Of a stretch of 64,000 bases of DNA, positions 40,208 through 46,903 are shown piece after piece. Source of the stretch: Streptomyces sp. RKAG293 (lineage in GTDB: Bacteria; Actinomycetota; Actinomycetes; Streptomycetales; Streptomycetaceae); NCBI RefSeq assembly GCF_023701745.1, contig NZ_JAJOZB010000001.1, forward strand, positions 7,053,001-7,117,000, written 5' to 3'. Positions within the stretch are counted from its first letter, which is position 1; each line of letters starts with the position of its first letter. Made by a program: the position numbers and the translations under genes. The notes beneath the pieces are model-generated. The model was not told the DNA's origin, ran no database searches, and was given only the letters and a program-made list of their open reading frames with translations.

Positions 40208-42325
40208 GTGCTGCGGCGGTGGCGGTGGCGGTCCATGGGGCGGGCCGTCGCGCGGGTGGTGATCGTCTGGGCGGTGTCGGCGGCGACGCTGGCCGTCCTG
40301 GCGGGGATCCTGCCCGATTTCAGCATCCAGTCGCCGAAGGGCGACGACCCCCCGCAGATGGCGGTGACGGCCGGGATCGGCGCGGGCGCCTTCGGTGTGC
40401 TCAGCGCCCTGGTCTGGCCGGTGCTGGTGCGCGCCCTGCTGATGGTCCCGGCGCTGGTGCTGGGCATGCTGGTCTTCTTCCTCAACGGGTCGCTGCTGCT
40501 GATCGCGCTGCGGCTCACCCCGCACGGCGAGGTCACCCCGGCGACCGCCGTCGTCATCGCCGCCGTGATGTCGGCGACGTCGTCGGCGACCAGCACCGCG
40601 CTCGCGGTGCGCGACGACGAGGCGTACGGACGACGGCTCGCGCGGCTCGCGGGCCGCCGCAGGCCCGAGCGCGGTGCGGCGGGGCGGCCGGCGCCCCCCG
40701 GCACGCTCTTCCTCCAGCTCGACGGCGTCGGCCACGACGTACTGCGCGAGGCCGTCCGCCCCTCGCAGCGCGGTGGACGGACCAGACCGCCGGCGATGGA
40801 GACCGTCGCCGGGTGGCTGGACAGCAGCCACCGGCTGCTGCCGTGGCGCACCGACTGGAGCAGCCAGACCGGCGCGAGCCAGCTCGGCATCCTGCACGGC
40901 TCCAACCACGACGTGCCCGCCTTCCGCTGGTTCGAGAAGGACACCGGGCAGCTGATGGTCTGCAACCGGCCCTCCAGCGCCGCGGAACTGGAACGCCGGG
41001 CGGTCGAGCGCACCGGCGCGCGCGGCCTGCTCGCCGAGGACGGCGCGAGCCGTGGCAACCTCTTCAGCGGCGGCGCGGACCAGATGGCGCTGGTGATGTC
41101 GGCGGCGGCCCGGCGCGGCACCTTCCGCCGCTCCCGGTCCGGCTACTTCGCGTACTTCTCCGACCCCGCCAACGCCGTACGCACCGCCTGGTCCTTCGTC
41201 GCCGAAGTCGCCCGCGAGATCGTCGAGTCGACGGCCTCCCGGCTGCGCCGCGACCGGCCGCGCATCAAACGCGGCGGCCTGTACCCGCTGCTGCGCGCCT
41301 TCGCGACCGTCATCGAACGCGATGTCGCCGTCGCCGCCGTGATCGGCGACATGCTCGCCGGCCGCACCGCGGTCTACGCGGACCTCGTCGCGTACGACGA
41401 GGTGGCCCACCACTCCGGGCCCCGCAGCCGCGACGCCTTCAAGGTGCTCAACCGGCTGGACCGTTCGATCCGGCTCATCGCCGACGCCGCCCGCTACGCC
41501 CCGCGCCCGTACCGGATCGTGCTGCTCTCCGACCACGGCCAGAGCCACGGCCAGACCTTCGCCGACGCGTACGGACTGACCCTGAAGGAACTCGTCCGCG
41601 CGGGCTGCGACCTCCCTGTACCGCGCCGTGCCGGGCGCAGCGTGAGCGGCGCGGAGGCCAGGACGGCGGCCCGCACCGCGCTCCACCGGGACGAACGCGG
41701 CCGGCACCCCGAGGAGGAGAAGGAGTGCGCGGGCCCGCCCTCCGACCCGGTGGTCCTGGCCTCGGGCAACCTCGGCCTCGTCACCTTCCCCGACCTCCCC
41801 GGCCGCGTCACCCGCGAGGAGATCGACCAGCGCCACCCCACCCTGCTGAAGACCCTGGTGGACCACCCGGGCATCGGCTTCGTCCTCGTCCGCAGCGCCA
41901 CCCGGGGCCCGCTCGCGCTGGGCGCGGGCGGCTCGGAACACGAACTCGACACCGGCCGCATCCGTGGCGCCGACCCTCTCGCCCCGTTCGGCAAGGGTGC
42001 CGCGGAAACGGTCCGCCGCACCGACGGCTTCCCGCATGTCGCCGACCTCATGGTCAACTCCTCCTACGACCCCGCCACCGGCGCCGTCCACGCCTTCGAA
42101 GAGCAAGCGGGCTCCCACGGCGGCCTCGGCGGCGACCAGAGCCGCCCCTTCCTCCTCTTCCCCGGCACCCTGACCGAGCCCGAACACCCCCTGGCCGGAG
42201 CCGAAACCCTCCACGGCGTCCTGCGCGACTGGCTCGCCGAGCGCCCCGACCGGCCCCTCCCCGAAAACCCGTTTGCACCGGACCTGCCGGAACCGGGAGA
42301 GTTGCCCCAACACCAAGGGGCGTAG
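40208..42325 (+). CDS. Holin-like membrane domain fused to phosphodiesterase/pyrophosphatase
   Basis: A 705-residue protein. Residues 1-140 contain four helices with PDFSIQSPKG and FFLNGSLLLIALRLTP, as in phage-holin family IV (DUF360-like) domains. The rest is an alkaline-phosphatase-fold hydrolase: FLQLDGVGHDVLREAV with the metal Asp, WSSQTGASQLGILHGSN with the Thr nucleophile region, VAYDEVAHHSGPRS, IVLLSDHGQSHGQTF and EEQAGSHGGLGGDQSRPF. GTG 40208 is the start. Its TAG stop lies within the tRNA-Trp gene at 42316. It likely acts on phosphodiester bonds at the membrane; the substrate is unknown. Confidence 0.88.
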   Translation: MLRRWRWRSMGRAVARVVIVWAVSAATLAVLAGILPDFSIQSPKGDDPPQMAVTAGIGAGAFGVLSALVWPVLVRALLMVPALVLGMLVFFLNGSLLLIALRLTPHGEVTPATAVVIAAVMSATSSATSTALAVRDDEAYGRRLARLAGRRRPERGAAGRPAPPGTLFLQLDGVGHDVLREAVRPSQRGGRTRPPAMETVAGWLDSSHRLLPWRTDWSSQTGASQLGILHGSNHDVPAFRWFEKDTGQLMVCNRPSSAAELERRAVERTGARGLLAEDGASRGNLFSGGADQMALVMSAAARRGTFRRSRSGYFAYFSDPANAVRTAWSFVAEVAREIVESTASRLRRDRPRIKRGGLYPLLRAFATVIERDVAVAAVIGDMLAGRTAVYADLVAYDEVAHHSGPRSRDAFKVLNRLDRSIRLIADAARYAPRPYRIVLLSDHGQSHGQTFADAYGLTLKELVRAGCDLPVPRRAGRSVSGAEARTAARTALHRDERGRHPEEEKECAGPPSDPVVLASGNLGLVTFPDLPGRVTREEIDQRHPTLLKTLVDHPGIGFVLVRSATRGPLALGAGGSEHELDTGRIRGADPLAPFGKGAAETVRRTDGFPHVADLMVNSSYDPATGAVHAFEEQAGSHGGLGGDQSRPFLLFPGTLTEPEHPLAGAETLHGVLRDWLAERPDRPLPENPFAPDLPEPGELPQHQGA

Positions 42326-42389
42326 CTCAGATGGCCAGAGCGCTGGTCTCCAAAACCAGATGTCGCAGGTTCAATTCCTGCCGCCCTTG
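42316..42389 (+). tRNA. tRNA-Trp (anticodon CCA)
   Basis: AGGGGCG at 42316 pairs with CGCCCTT at 42382 (one G-U). The D-arm is GCTC/GAGC, the anticodon stem CTGGT/ACCAG encloses loop CTCCAAA, and the T-arm is GCAGG TTCAATT CCTGC. No CCA is encoded. The first ten bases overlap the end of the preceding coding gene, whose stop TAG is T8-A9-G10 of the tRNA. Confidence 0.95.
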
Positions 42390-42394
42390 CTCAT

Positions 42395-42445
42395 AGTTCA
42401 CTGCACAGCGGAGTTCATTGCACTGCGGAGTTCATTGCACATCGG
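42395..42445 (+). repeat. Three 17-bp tandem repeats after tRNA-Trp
   Basis: Units of AGTTCATTGCACWGCGG start at 42395, 42412 and 42429, with one or two changes each. They begin six bases after the tRNA. They are AT-richer than the surroundings and end at the next hairpin. No function is evident. Confidence 0.75.
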
Positions 42446-42481
42446 AAGGGCGGCACCCGGAGACCGGGTGCCGCCCTTCCG
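42443..42481 (+). terminator. Hairpin terminator downstream of tRNA-Trp
   Basis: CGGAAGGGCGGCACCCGG and its exact complement (42464-42481) form an 18-bp stem with a three-base loop. There is no U tract. It probably ends the tRNA-Trp transcript. Confidence 0.8.
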
Positions 42482-42511
42482 GCGTCGGTGGCCGGCGTCC
42501 CGGACAGCAGA

Positions 42512-42543
42512 GCGCCCCCTTCCGCCGGAGCGGAAGGGGGCGC
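42512..42543 (-). terminator. Hairpin terminator of the permuted tRNA unit
   Basis: GCGCCCCCTTCCGC (42512-42525) and GCGGAAGGGGGCGC (42530-42543) are perfect complements around CGGA. On the minus strand it follows the trailer of the permuted tRNA and would end its transcript. It faces the tRNA-Trp terminator. Confidence 0.75.
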
Positions 42544-42582
42544 CTGTTCGCGTAGGTGTCCAGAGATCTGAGTCGGCGACGG

Positions 42583-42663
42583 TGACAAACGCGCTCTATC
42601 CGTTGAGCTACCGGCGGCTGGGCCGCCGACCGGGAGTCGAACCCGGTACCACGTCCTCCTGAA
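42583..42663 (-). tRNA. Putative circularly permuted tRNA (3' half before 5' half)
   Basis: Read on the minus strand, a T-arm (CCGGG TTCGACT CCCGG, 42646-42630) is followed by 3' acceptor strand TCGGCGG, C73 and CCA (ending 42619). After one G (42618) comes the 5' acceptor strand CCGCCGG (42617-42611), TA at positions 8-9, and a canonical D-arm GCTC AACGGATA GAGC (42608-42593). The two acceptor strands pair over all seven positions (last G-U). T8-A14, G18-T55, G19-C56 and T54-A58 are all satisfied. A best-guess anticodon stem is CGTTT (42591-42587) with GGACG (42656-42652). The loop, split between the halves, would then give CAG, but this is uncertain. Confidence 0.65.
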
Positions 42664-42699
42664 GGGAAGTAACCGTTGCCTGCGCACCTGGACGACGTC

Positions 42700-42728
42700 A
42701 GCTTAGACGGGTGATCGCTGGGTGTCGC
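42700..42728 (-). promoter_or_regulatory. Candidate promoter of permuted tRNA
   Basis: On the minus strand GCGACA (42728-42723) and TAAGCT (42705-42700) are separated by exactly 17 bases. This fits a vegetative -35/-10 promoter that would start RNA near 42693. Confidence 0.55.
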
Positions 42729-42743
42729 CCGGATTTCTGTGGC

Positions 42744-43505
42744 TCAGGCGGTGAGGCCGCCGTCCAGGACGAGGTCGGCTCCGACGGTGAACCCGGCCTC
42801 GGGGGAGGCGAGATGGAGCACCGCGGCGGCGATCTCGTCGAGGGAGCCGGCCCGGCCGGCGGGGACGTCGCGGCGCATGCGGGCCGCCTTGTCGGCGGGG
42901 GTCTCGCCGGGGCGGGTGGACATGGGGGTGTCGACCGGGCCGGGGCTGACCGCGTTGATGCGGATGCCGTCGGCGATGTGGTCGAGGGCGGCGTTGCGGG
43001 TGAGGGCGCTCACGGCGGCCTTGGCGGCGACGTACGCGCCCAGGTTCCGGCCGCGGCCGTGGGCGCCGAGGTTGGAGGAGACGTTGACGATGGCGCCGCC
43101 GCCGTGGGCGCGCATGTGGGCGATCTCGTACTTCATGGAGAGCCAGGTGCCGGTGAGGTTGGTGTCGAGGCTCGCCCGCCAGTCGTCCTCGGAGATGTCG
43201 GCGACGGGGGCGGGAGTCGTCAGGATGCCGACGTTGTTGACGGCGATGTCGAGTCCGCCGAAGTGCTCCACCGTGTCCTGGACCAGGCGCTGTACGTCCT
43301 GAGAGCGCGTGATGTCGGCGGTGACGACGGCGGCTTCGCCGCCTTCGGCCTCGATGAGCGCGGCGGTCTCCTTGAGCGGCTCCGCCGTGCGTCCGGCGAC
43401 GGCGACCCTGGCCCCCTCCCGGGCGAAGGCGAGGGCGATGCCCCGGCCGATACCGGATCCGGCACCGGTGACGAGGACGGTCCTGCCGGTGAAGCGTGCG
43501 GTCAT
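42744..43505 (-). CDS. SDR-family oxidoreductase
   Basis: A 253-residue classical short-chain dehydrogenase/reductase. The cofactor motif is VLVTGAGSGIGRGIALAF (residues 11-28), VNNVGIL holds the NAG-like motif, IVNVSSNLGAHG the catalytic Ser, and YVAAKAAVSAL the YxxxK pair. It begins MTARFTGRT and overlaps the stop of the MFS gene (ATGA), so the two are co-translated. The substrate is unknown; a paired efflux pump suggests handling of a small toxic or secondary compound. Confidence 0.93.
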   Translation of the reverse strand: MTARFTGRTVLVTGAGSGIGRGIALAFAREGARVAVAGRTAEPLKETAALIEAEGGEAAVVTADITRSQDVQRLVQDTVEHFGGLDIAVNNVGILTTPAPVADISEDDWRASLDTNLTGTWLSMKYEIAHMRAHGGGAIVNVSSNLGAHGRGRNLGAYVAAKAAVSALTRNAALDHIADGIRINAVSPGPVDTPMSTRPGETPADKAARMRRDVPAGRAGSLDEIAAAVLHLASPEAGFTVGADLVLDGGLTA

Positions 43506-44919
43506 GACGACAACTCCTTGGTGGTGAGTGGTGGGAGGGGAGTGGTGGGTGGGGTCGCGGGGGTCGGCGGTACGGGGCGCGGGCGCAGGGCCAGCGCGGC
43601 GGCCACCGCGGTGAGCGCGTAGCCGATGCCGGCGGCGCCGAAAGCCGCCGCGTAGCCGGCGACGGGTGTGGAACGGGTGGCCGCGACCGACATCAGTGCG
43701 GCCAGGCCGATGGTCGGCCCCAGTTCCATGGCGGTGTTCATGACGCCGGCCGCCAGCCCCGTCCGCCGGCGTGGCACCCCGGCGGTCGCGAGCACGGTGG
43801 CGCCCGCGAACGCGGGGCCGGCTCCGGCGGGCAGCAGGAGGAGGCCGGGGAGCAGGCCCGTCGCGTACGGCGACCGCGCGTCGAGGCCGGCGAGCAGCAG
43901 GAGCCCGGCGGCGCCGAGTGCCAGTCCGCCCGCGGTGACCGCGCGGGCCCCGTACCGCCTGATGAGCGGACCGGCGGCGCGGCCCGAGCCGACGAGGGCG
44001 GCGGCGTACGGAACGAAGGCGGCGGAGGTCCGCAGCGGGGTCCAGCCGCGCACCTGCTGGAGGTAGAGGGCGAGTAGGAAGAAGGTGAGAGCGGTGCCCG
44101 CGGCGGTCATCATGATGGCGGCCAGGGCGGTGACGCGCCGGGTGTCGCGGAGGAAGCCGGGCGGCAGCAGCGGTTCGCGGGCCCGGCGTTCGACGAGTAC
44201 GAAGGCGATGAGCAGGAGCAGGCCCGCGGCCAGCGGCACGAGTACGGCGGCCGACGACCAGGAGCGTTCCCCGGCGGCCACCAGTCCGTAGCCGGCCGCG
44301 GTGATGCCGGCGGTCGCCGTCACGGCGCCGCGTACGTCGAGCGGTGGTGGTGCGTCGGCGCGGGGCGGGTCGGCGGGCAGCAGCCGGGGGCGAGGGCGAG
44401 CCCGGCCAGCGCGACGAGCACCGGGACGAGGAACGTCAGCCGCCAGGAGACCCAGGTCGTCACGGCACCGGAGAACAGGCTACCGGCGGTCGCGCCGAGG
44501 ACGGAGAGCCCGCCCCAGGTCGCCATGGCCCGGTCGTAGCCGGTGGCGGCCGGGAACAGGGCGCGTACCAGGGCCATCGCGGCCGGAGCGGTCAGTGCGG
44601 CGCCGAGCCCCTGCGCGAACCGGACGGCCGTCAGCACGGTGAAGCCGGGCGCCAGGACGCCCGCCGCCGAGGCGGCGGCGAAGACCGACAGACCGACCAC
44701 CAGCATCCGTCGCCCGCCGTGCCGGTCGGCCAGCCGGCCGCCGAGGAGCAGCAGTCCGCTGAAGGAGAGTCCGTACGCGGCGCTGAGCAGCAGGAGTTGT
44801 GACGGGTCGAGGCCGAACTCCCGGGCTATCCGGGGGAGCGGCACCATGAGGATCATGATGGTGAAGATGAGTGTGGCCTGGATGGTTCCGAGCAGCGCGA
44901 AGCCGTGCTTCGACGACAT
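43502..44919 (-). pseudogene. MFS transporter interrupted by a frameshift
   Basis: Together two frames encode one drug/proton antiporter. The upstream frame, 44919-44320, starts MSSKHGFALLGTIQATLIF, has the MFS motif LLLGGRLADRHGGRRM, and ends in unrelated sequence. The downstream frame, 44323-43502, carries the second half (VRGWTPLRTSAAFVPYAAAL). Inserting one base in the five-G run at 44386-44390 restores LLPADPPRADAPPPLDVRGAV across the join. This is therefore a single-base indel or a sequencing error. The two frames overlap by GTGA, so separate translation of two halves is conceivable. The downstream gene is the SDR. Confidence 0.8.
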
Positions 44920-44949
44920 GTCCCCCTGCGCCCTTCTGGCCTGATATTG

Positions 44950-44965
44950 GATCGATCATTCTCGA
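44950..44965. promoter_or_regulatory. TetR operator candidate at the MFS promoter
   Basis: On the minus strand TCGAGAATGATCGATC matches 14 of 16 bases of the element at 45604 before the tetR gene. It lies 31 bases upstream of the MFS start. Confidence 0.6.
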
Positions 44966-45002
44966 ATGGAGGCGGGCAAGGGTCCACTCCGGACCCGGTC
45001 GG

Positions 45003-45584
45003 TCAGTCGAGGAGCGAGAGGGCCTGTGCCGCCGCGTCCCTGACGCGGGCCGGGTCCTGGCCGGCCTTGCCGACCACCCGCATGCCCTGCATGAGCACCA
45101 GCAACAGCCGAGCCAGCGCCCGGGGATCGCGCCCTTCGGGCAGCTCCCCCTGGGCTCCGGCGCGGGTGAGGGCCGAGGTGAGCGCCGTCTCCAGCCAGTC
45201 CCAGCTGGCCTCGACGCGCCGGGCCGCGACCCGGTCGTGCGGAGCCAGCTCGACCGCGGTGTTGGTGATGAAACAGCCGCGCCGCAGGTCGTCGGAGGCG
45301 GACTCCTCCGCGAAGCGCGTCACCACGGAACGGACCGCGGGCAGCGCCGGTCCCGGCTGGGACAGCTCTTCCATCAGGCCCGGGTCGCAGAGCTCGCCGT
45401 ACCGCTCCAGCGCCCTGACGTACAGCCCGTGCTTGCTGCCGAACGTCCCGTAGATGCTGGCGCGGGCGATGCCGAGGTGCTCGACGAGGTCGGCCATCGA
45501 CGTCGCCTCGTAGCCGCGCCGCCAGAACAGCTCAAGGGCCGACTGCAGCGCGGCGTCCGGATCGAATTCCTTGGTCCTGGCCAC
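45003..45584 (-). CDS. TetR-family repressor
   Basis: A 193-residue TetR regulator. The N-terminal helix-turn-helix region is ALELFWRRGYEATSMADLVEHLGIARASIYGTFGSKHGLYVRAL (residues 15-58). The C-terminal ligand domain has LRRGCFITNTAVELAPHD, as in the AcrR/YxaF-like group. It lies in the same orientation as, and just upstream of, the MFS and SDR genes. Matching operators before both promoters suggest that it represses itself and the pump. Confidence 0.93.
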   Translation of the reverse strand: MARTKEFDPDAALQSALELFWRRGYEATSMADLVEHLGIARASIYGTFGSKHGLYVRALERYGELCDPGLMEELSQPGPALPAVRSVVTRFAEESASDDLRRGCFITNTAVELAPHDRVAARRVEASWDWLETALTSALTRAGAQGELPEGRDPRALARLLLVLMQGMRVVGKAGQDPARVRDAAAQALSLLD

Positions 45585-45603
45585 GAGAAGGACGCTACCT
45601 GTA

Positions 45604-45633
45604 TCGAGAACGATCGGTCAAGAACGATCGGTC
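45604..45633. promoter_or_regulatory. Tandem TetR operator candidates
   Basis: TCGAGAACGATCGGTC (45604-45619) is followed directly by AAGAACGATCGGTC (45620-45633). These repeats of GAACGATCGGTC lie 20 bases before the tetR start. The first copy matches the element at 44950. Confidence 0.65.
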
Positions 45634-45651
45634 AAAAACGAAGGACGGCCA

Positions 45652-46155
45652 TCAGACCTCAAGACGCAGCCGCAGACGGCGCAGGCCGTCCCCGTTCGTC
45701 TCCACCGTTCCGTCCGGCCGCCACCCGAGCCGGGTGTAGAACGCCCGCGCCCGGTCGTTGTGCTCCCACACCCCGGACAGCCCGGTGAGCACGCCCGTCT
45801 CGCGCAGGGACTGGACGTACGCCGCATGCAGCCGGCCGCCGATCCCGCGCCGCCACTGGCCGGGCCGTACATGGATCTGCGACAGCTCCAGTGCGGTGCC
45901 GGGTGCGTCCGACTCCATGGAGAGCACGCCCACCACCTCACCGTCGGCCTCGGCGATCAGCGTCGTCTTCCCCGGCAACTGGATCGCCCGCGCCCACCCG
46001 TTGAACCGCGAGAGCAGCCCGCCCGCCGCATCGGGCTCCGCTCCGGCCGCGGCGCCCTCCCGGTACGCCGCGGCGCACGCCGCCGTGTGGATGCTCACGA
46101 CCGCGTCCAGGTCGTCCATCTCGGCAGGGCGTATGCGTACAGGAAGATCATTCAT
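45652..46155 (-). CDS. GNAT-family acetyltransferase
   Basis: A 167-residue GNAT enzyme. It begins LPVRIRPAEMDDLDAVVSIH. Motif A is LSQIHVRPGQWRRGIGGRLHAAYVQSL (residues 90-116) with the Q/R-x-x-G-x-G/A loop, and motif B is GVWEHNDRARAFYTRLGWRPDG. It is in the size range of small-molecule or antibiotic acetyltransferases. It starts upstream of the TetR gene on the same strand, but operators separate them. The acceptor is unknown. Confidence 0.92.
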   Translation of the reverse strand: MNDLPVRIRPAEMDDLDAVVSIHTAACAAAYREGAAAGAEPDAAGGLLSRFNGWARAIQLPGKTTLIAEADGEVVGVLSMESDAPGTALELSQIHVRPGQWRRGIGGRLHAAYVQSLRETGVLTGLSGVWEHNDRARAFYTRLGWRPDGTVETNGDGLRRLRLRLEV

Positions 46156-46255
46156 GCTGAATATGACGCAGAACGACGGCCATTGGTTCCCCGAATCGAG
46201 ACCGGGCCGTTACCGGACCGAAGCCTACTTCCTCGGCCGGCACCACCAACCTGCA

Positions 46256-46903
46256 TCAACCGGGCACCACGAAGCCGCATTCGTACGCGGCGATGACGGC
46301 CTGAGTGCGGTCGCGGGCGCCGAGTTTGGCGAGGACCCGGGCGACGTGGGTCTTGACGGTTTCGGGGCCGAGGCCGAGACGTTCGGCGATCTCCGCGTTC
46401 GACAGGCCCGACGCCATCAGGCGCAGTACCTCGGCCTCGCGCTCGGTGAGGCGGTCGCGGAGGGCATGCGAGGGGTCGACCGGGGCGTAGCGGGCGGCGA
46501 GGGCGCGTACGGCCGCCGGGAAGAGCAGGGAATCGCCGCGGGTCACCAGCCGTACGGCCTGGACGAGTTGGTCCGCCCCGGCGCGCTTCAGCAGGAAGCC
46601 GGAGGCGCCGGCGCGCAGCGCCTCGTAGACGTACGCGTCGTTCTCGAAGGTCGTCACGACGACGATGCGCGGCGGATCCGGCATCGTGCGCACCAGCTGC
46701 TCGGTGGCGCGGATGCCGTCGATCTCCGGCATGCGGACGTCCATCAGGACGACGTCCGGCCGCAGTTCGCGCACCAGAGGGATGGCCTCGGCGCCGGTGG
46801 CGGCCTCGCCGACGACCTCCATGTCCGGTTCGCTCTCCAGGATCGCGCGCAGCGCGGTGCGCACCATCCGCTCGTCGTCGGCGAGGACGATCCGCAGGTT
46901 CAT
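46256..46903 (-). CDS. NarL/LuxR-family response regulator
   Basis: A 215-residue regulator. The receiver domain has the acidic pair in IVLADDERMV, phospho-Asp near residue 53 in DVVLMDVRMPEIDG, and VVVTTFENDAYVYEAL. The C-terminal GerE-type helix-turn-helix is LTEREAEVLRLMASGLSNAEIAERL. ATG 46903 overlaps the kinase stop (ATGA). It is the partner of the kinase at 46900. Confidence 0.95.
   Translation of the reverse strand: MNLRIVLADDERMVRTALRAILESEPDMEVVGEAATGAEAIPLVRELRPDVVLMDVRMPEIDGIRATEQLVRTMPDPPRIVVVTTFENDAYVYEALRAGASGFLLKRAGADQLVQAVRLVTRGDSLLFPAAVRALAARYAPVDPSHALRDRLTEREAEVLRLMASGLSNAEIAERLGLGPETVKTHVARVLAKLGARDRTQAVIAAYECGFVVPG

Noticed and set aside
39179..42316. 1045-residue minus-strand frame as one gene
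   Set aside because: Only its last 257 codons encode the metallo-hydrolase; the rest is antisense to the holin/phosphodiesterase gene.
42395..42445. CRISPR array
   Set aside because: Three contiguous 17-bp units without spacers and no cas genes; a simple tandem repeat.
42619..42710. Conventional 92-base class II tRNA on the minus strand ending at the CCA
   Set aside because: A 5' CCGTCTA gives a mismatched acceptor, the D-loop lacks GG, and no seven-base anticodon loop on a five-pair stem forms. The permuted reading explains more.
46156..46255. Short plus-strand coding sequence starting MTQNDGHWF
   Set aside because: It continues antisense into the response regulator and shows no recognisable domain or ribosome binding site.
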